Under the pieces are notes generated by a model, which was given only the letters and a program-made list of their open reading frames with translations, ran no database searches and was not told where the DNA came from. This document shows positions 6,826 to 7,822 of a DNA stretch of 7,822 nucleotides, piece after piece (the first letter of the stretch is position 1; the number at the start of each line of letters is the position of its first letter). The stretch is from Chloroflexota bacterium. Lineage in GTDB: Bacteria; Chloroflexota; UBA6077; JACQUR01. Location: NCBI GenBank assembly GCA_016210245.1, contig JACQUR010000214.1, forward strand, positions 1 through 7,822, written 5' to 3'. The position numbers and the translations under genes were made by a program.

Positions 6826-6957
6826 TCAGTCCACTTCCAGGCCGCGCTCGATTCTCGGGCGAAGATCGTCGATGACGGCGAAGCCCCAGACCTCGAATCC
6901 GTCCGGGTAGGCCCTGCGTTCGAGGATGGTCCGAGCTCGGCTCACCCAGTACTGATC
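6826..6957 (-). pseudogene. Orphaned 3' coding remnant (43 codons, no start)
   Basis: Read on the minus strand, bases 6957-6826 form an open frame of 43 codons ending in TGA at 6828-6826. It is bounded upstream by a TAG at 6960-6958. The translation has the look of a real protein tail: ARTILERRAYPDGFEVWGF followed by AVIDDLRPRIERGLEVD, with mixed hydrophobic and charged residues unlike the Pro/Arg-rich chance frames elsewhere. No ATG is present; a GTG lies at 6945-6943 with no clear ribosome-binding site. The frame begins within nine bases of the stop codon of the upstream DUF6602-like gene, so its 5' part appears to have been cut off when that gene arrived. I do not recognise the family. It could alternatively be a very short intact gene starting at the GTG. 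Confidence 0.5.
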
Positions 6958-6965
6958 CTACCTGG

Positions 6966-7787
6966 TCAAATGTTATATGGGACCATGTACGCCCCGAGGT
7001 TCGGTCGGCCGCGCTTGGCGCTGAGACTCTTCAACGAGTTGAGTACTCCGGCGAAGGGCATCAGTACCTCGTGAAAGCGGTGGCGTTCATCGCAGGCGTA
7101 CTGCTCCGATCCATCCTTCTGAAATGCCCAGGAAGTCTTGCAGGGCACACAAACTATCTGAAGATATTCGGGGAGATCGACTCCTTCCTCAGCCGCTACA
7201 TCCTCTGCCCGCTTCTTTTCACAACCCGGGATGTCACTTCGAAAACCAAAGACCATGCTGATTGGAAGAATACCCGGCTCCTCTCCCCAGTAGTTGTTAG
7301 GACGCTCCTCCGTTGGCGGGCGGAGTATCGCCATACGCTTGAAGTCTCGAGTCCGAGCCATAGCTTGCTTGATAGAGTCTCTCTTCAAGGTAGACTTGAC
7401 CTCGATCACAGCGACTACCGATTCGATCAAGTAGATCCCGGCGCCTCGGGCAGAATAGAGGGGTCGGAAAATGCCATCGTCCCAGATTATCACATCGCAC
7501 TGGCCACTCTGCCGCCCTTTGGAGTCTACTATCACGCCTGTGCCTGCCTTGTAGGGAGGCATGAGGAGATGGTCCAAGAACCGTTCGATGAGAGACTCTC
7601 GGAGAACACCGTTCACACCCGCATGTTCAACGTAGCCGAAGCTCCTGGCCAGGCTCACAACAGTTTCAAGCGATTCCACGAAGAATTCATGGGCAATCCC
7701 GACCGAAGCGCGACGGCGGCGACAACAGCAGGGAGTTCCAAGCGATTCCACGAGGGATTCATTGGCAATTGTTGGCTGCTCAGCCAC
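6966..7787 (-). CDS. DUF6602-like PD-(D/E)XK nuclease-fold protein
   Basis: 273 residues from GTG 7787. The start is firm: AAGGA (7799-7795) sits seven bases upstream and an in-frame TGA occurs at 7802-7800. The core, GVNGVLRESLIERFL (Glu64) ... GQCDVIIWDD (Asp98) ... SVVAVIEVKSTL (Glu129, Lys131), is the E...D...E-x-K pattern of the PD-(D/E)XK nuclease fold, arranged as in DUF6602-type proteins (family name recalled, not searched). A later segment has Cys213, Cys216 and Cys232, which might bind a metal. No helicase motor, signal peptide or membrane helix is present. Residues 7-17 and 31-41 are near-copies from an in-frame duplication, and between them lies an odd CCCRRRR run, so the first 30 residues are probably a recent addition. 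Counted lines give about 52% G+C against about 65% in the helicase gene, a sign of separate acquisition. A role as nuclease or DNA-binding defence component is inferred from fold and neighbour. Confidence 0.8.
   Translation of the reverse strand: MAEQPTIANESLVESLGTPCCCRRRRASVGIAHEFFVESLETVVSLARSFGYVEHAGVNGVLRESLIERFLDHLLMPPYKAGTGVIVDSKGRQSGQCDVIIWDDGIFRPLYSARGAGIYLIESVVAVIEVKSTLKRDSIKQAMARTRDFKRMAILRPPTEERPNNYWGEEPGILPISMVFGFRSDIPGCEKKRAEDVAAEEGVDLPEYLQIVCVPCKTSWAFQKDGSEQYACDERHRFHEVLMPFAGVLNSLKSLSAKRGRPNLGAYMVPYNI
7665..7769 (-). repeat. In-frame partial duplication in the 5' end of the DUF6602-like gene
   Basis: Bases 7665-7697 and 7737-7769 are 33-bp copies with four mismatches, 72 bp (24 codons) apart. 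They encode IAHEFFVESLE (residues 31-41) and IANESLVESLG (residues 7-17). The remaining 39 bp of the interval show no second copy. The duplication keeps the frame and lengthens the N-terminus. Confidence 0.75.
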
Positions 7788-7794
7788 TTCTCGT

Positions 7795-7799
7795 TCCTT
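7795..7799 (-). promoter_or_regulatory. Ribosome-binding site of the DUF6602-like gene
   Basis: AAGGA on the minus strand, seven bases before a GTG start at 7787, with an in-frame stop immediately upstream. It fixes the GTG as the initiation codon. The promoter must lie beyond the right edge of the window. Confidence 0.7.
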
Positions 7800-7822
7800 T
7801 CAGCGACTCTCTTGGCTAACCC

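Noticed and set aside
7763..7776. TTGGCAATTGTTGG resembling the tandem palindrome (10 of 14 positions)
   Set aside because: It lies inside the coding sequence, partly in the duplicated segment, and its arms are not symmetric; a chance CAATTG core is sufficient explanation.
1..7822. CRISPR array, tRNA/rRNA genes, or insertion sequence
   Set aside because: No spaced direct repeats, no tRNA cloverleaf, no rRNA-like sequence and no transposase motif were seen; the 40-bp repeats are contiguous without spacers.

Overview
The window is G+C-rich bacterial DNA; a line counted in the large minus-strand gene is about 65% G+C. No rRNA, tRNA or ribosomal marker gene is present, so taxonomy is only a guess. 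The base composition, the short coding pair at 3237-3817 and the hairpin-forming 'GTAGGGG(G)CGAC' type repeat near the left end fit a Chloroflexota-like or similar high-G+C environmental bacterium (low confidence, recalled from general knowledge, not searched).

Left part, plus strand (1-3817). Bases 1-150 are a cluster of inverted repeats and a perfect 40-bp tandem duplication. A small coiled-coil ORF (200-382) follows and is closed by a very strong 18-bp hairpin. After about 230 bp with no convincing gene comes a large cytoplasmic sensor histidine kinase with four PAS domains (677-3004). A spacer of about 230 bp carrying a TATAAT element leads to two overlapping small genes: a 75-residue protein of the short 'YVAI' type (DUF5678-like) and a 120-residue retropepsin-like clan AA aspartic protease.

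Right part, minus strand (3857-7787). It converges on the left part and looks like a piece of a DNA-defence or restriction locus. A 935-residue protein combines a superfamily 2 helicase/translocase with a C-terminal PD-(D/E)XK nuclease and resembles the BPTD_3080-type restriction endonucleases. Upstream of its start are two abutting copies of a perfect palindrome (TGACAATTGTCA), a likely operator. Further upstream is a 43-codon coding remnant without a start. It abuts the end of a second nuclease-like gene (DUF6602-like, about 52% G+C on counted lines), which appears to have been acquired separately. No methyltransferase is visible.

How the genes may work together. The helicase-nuclease and the DUF6602-like nuclease are both predicted DNA-acting enzymes in the same orientation. 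The remnant and the base-composition step between them suggest an island being remodelled by replacement. The kinase and the small-protein/protease pair show no mechanistic link to the defence genes beyond adjacency.
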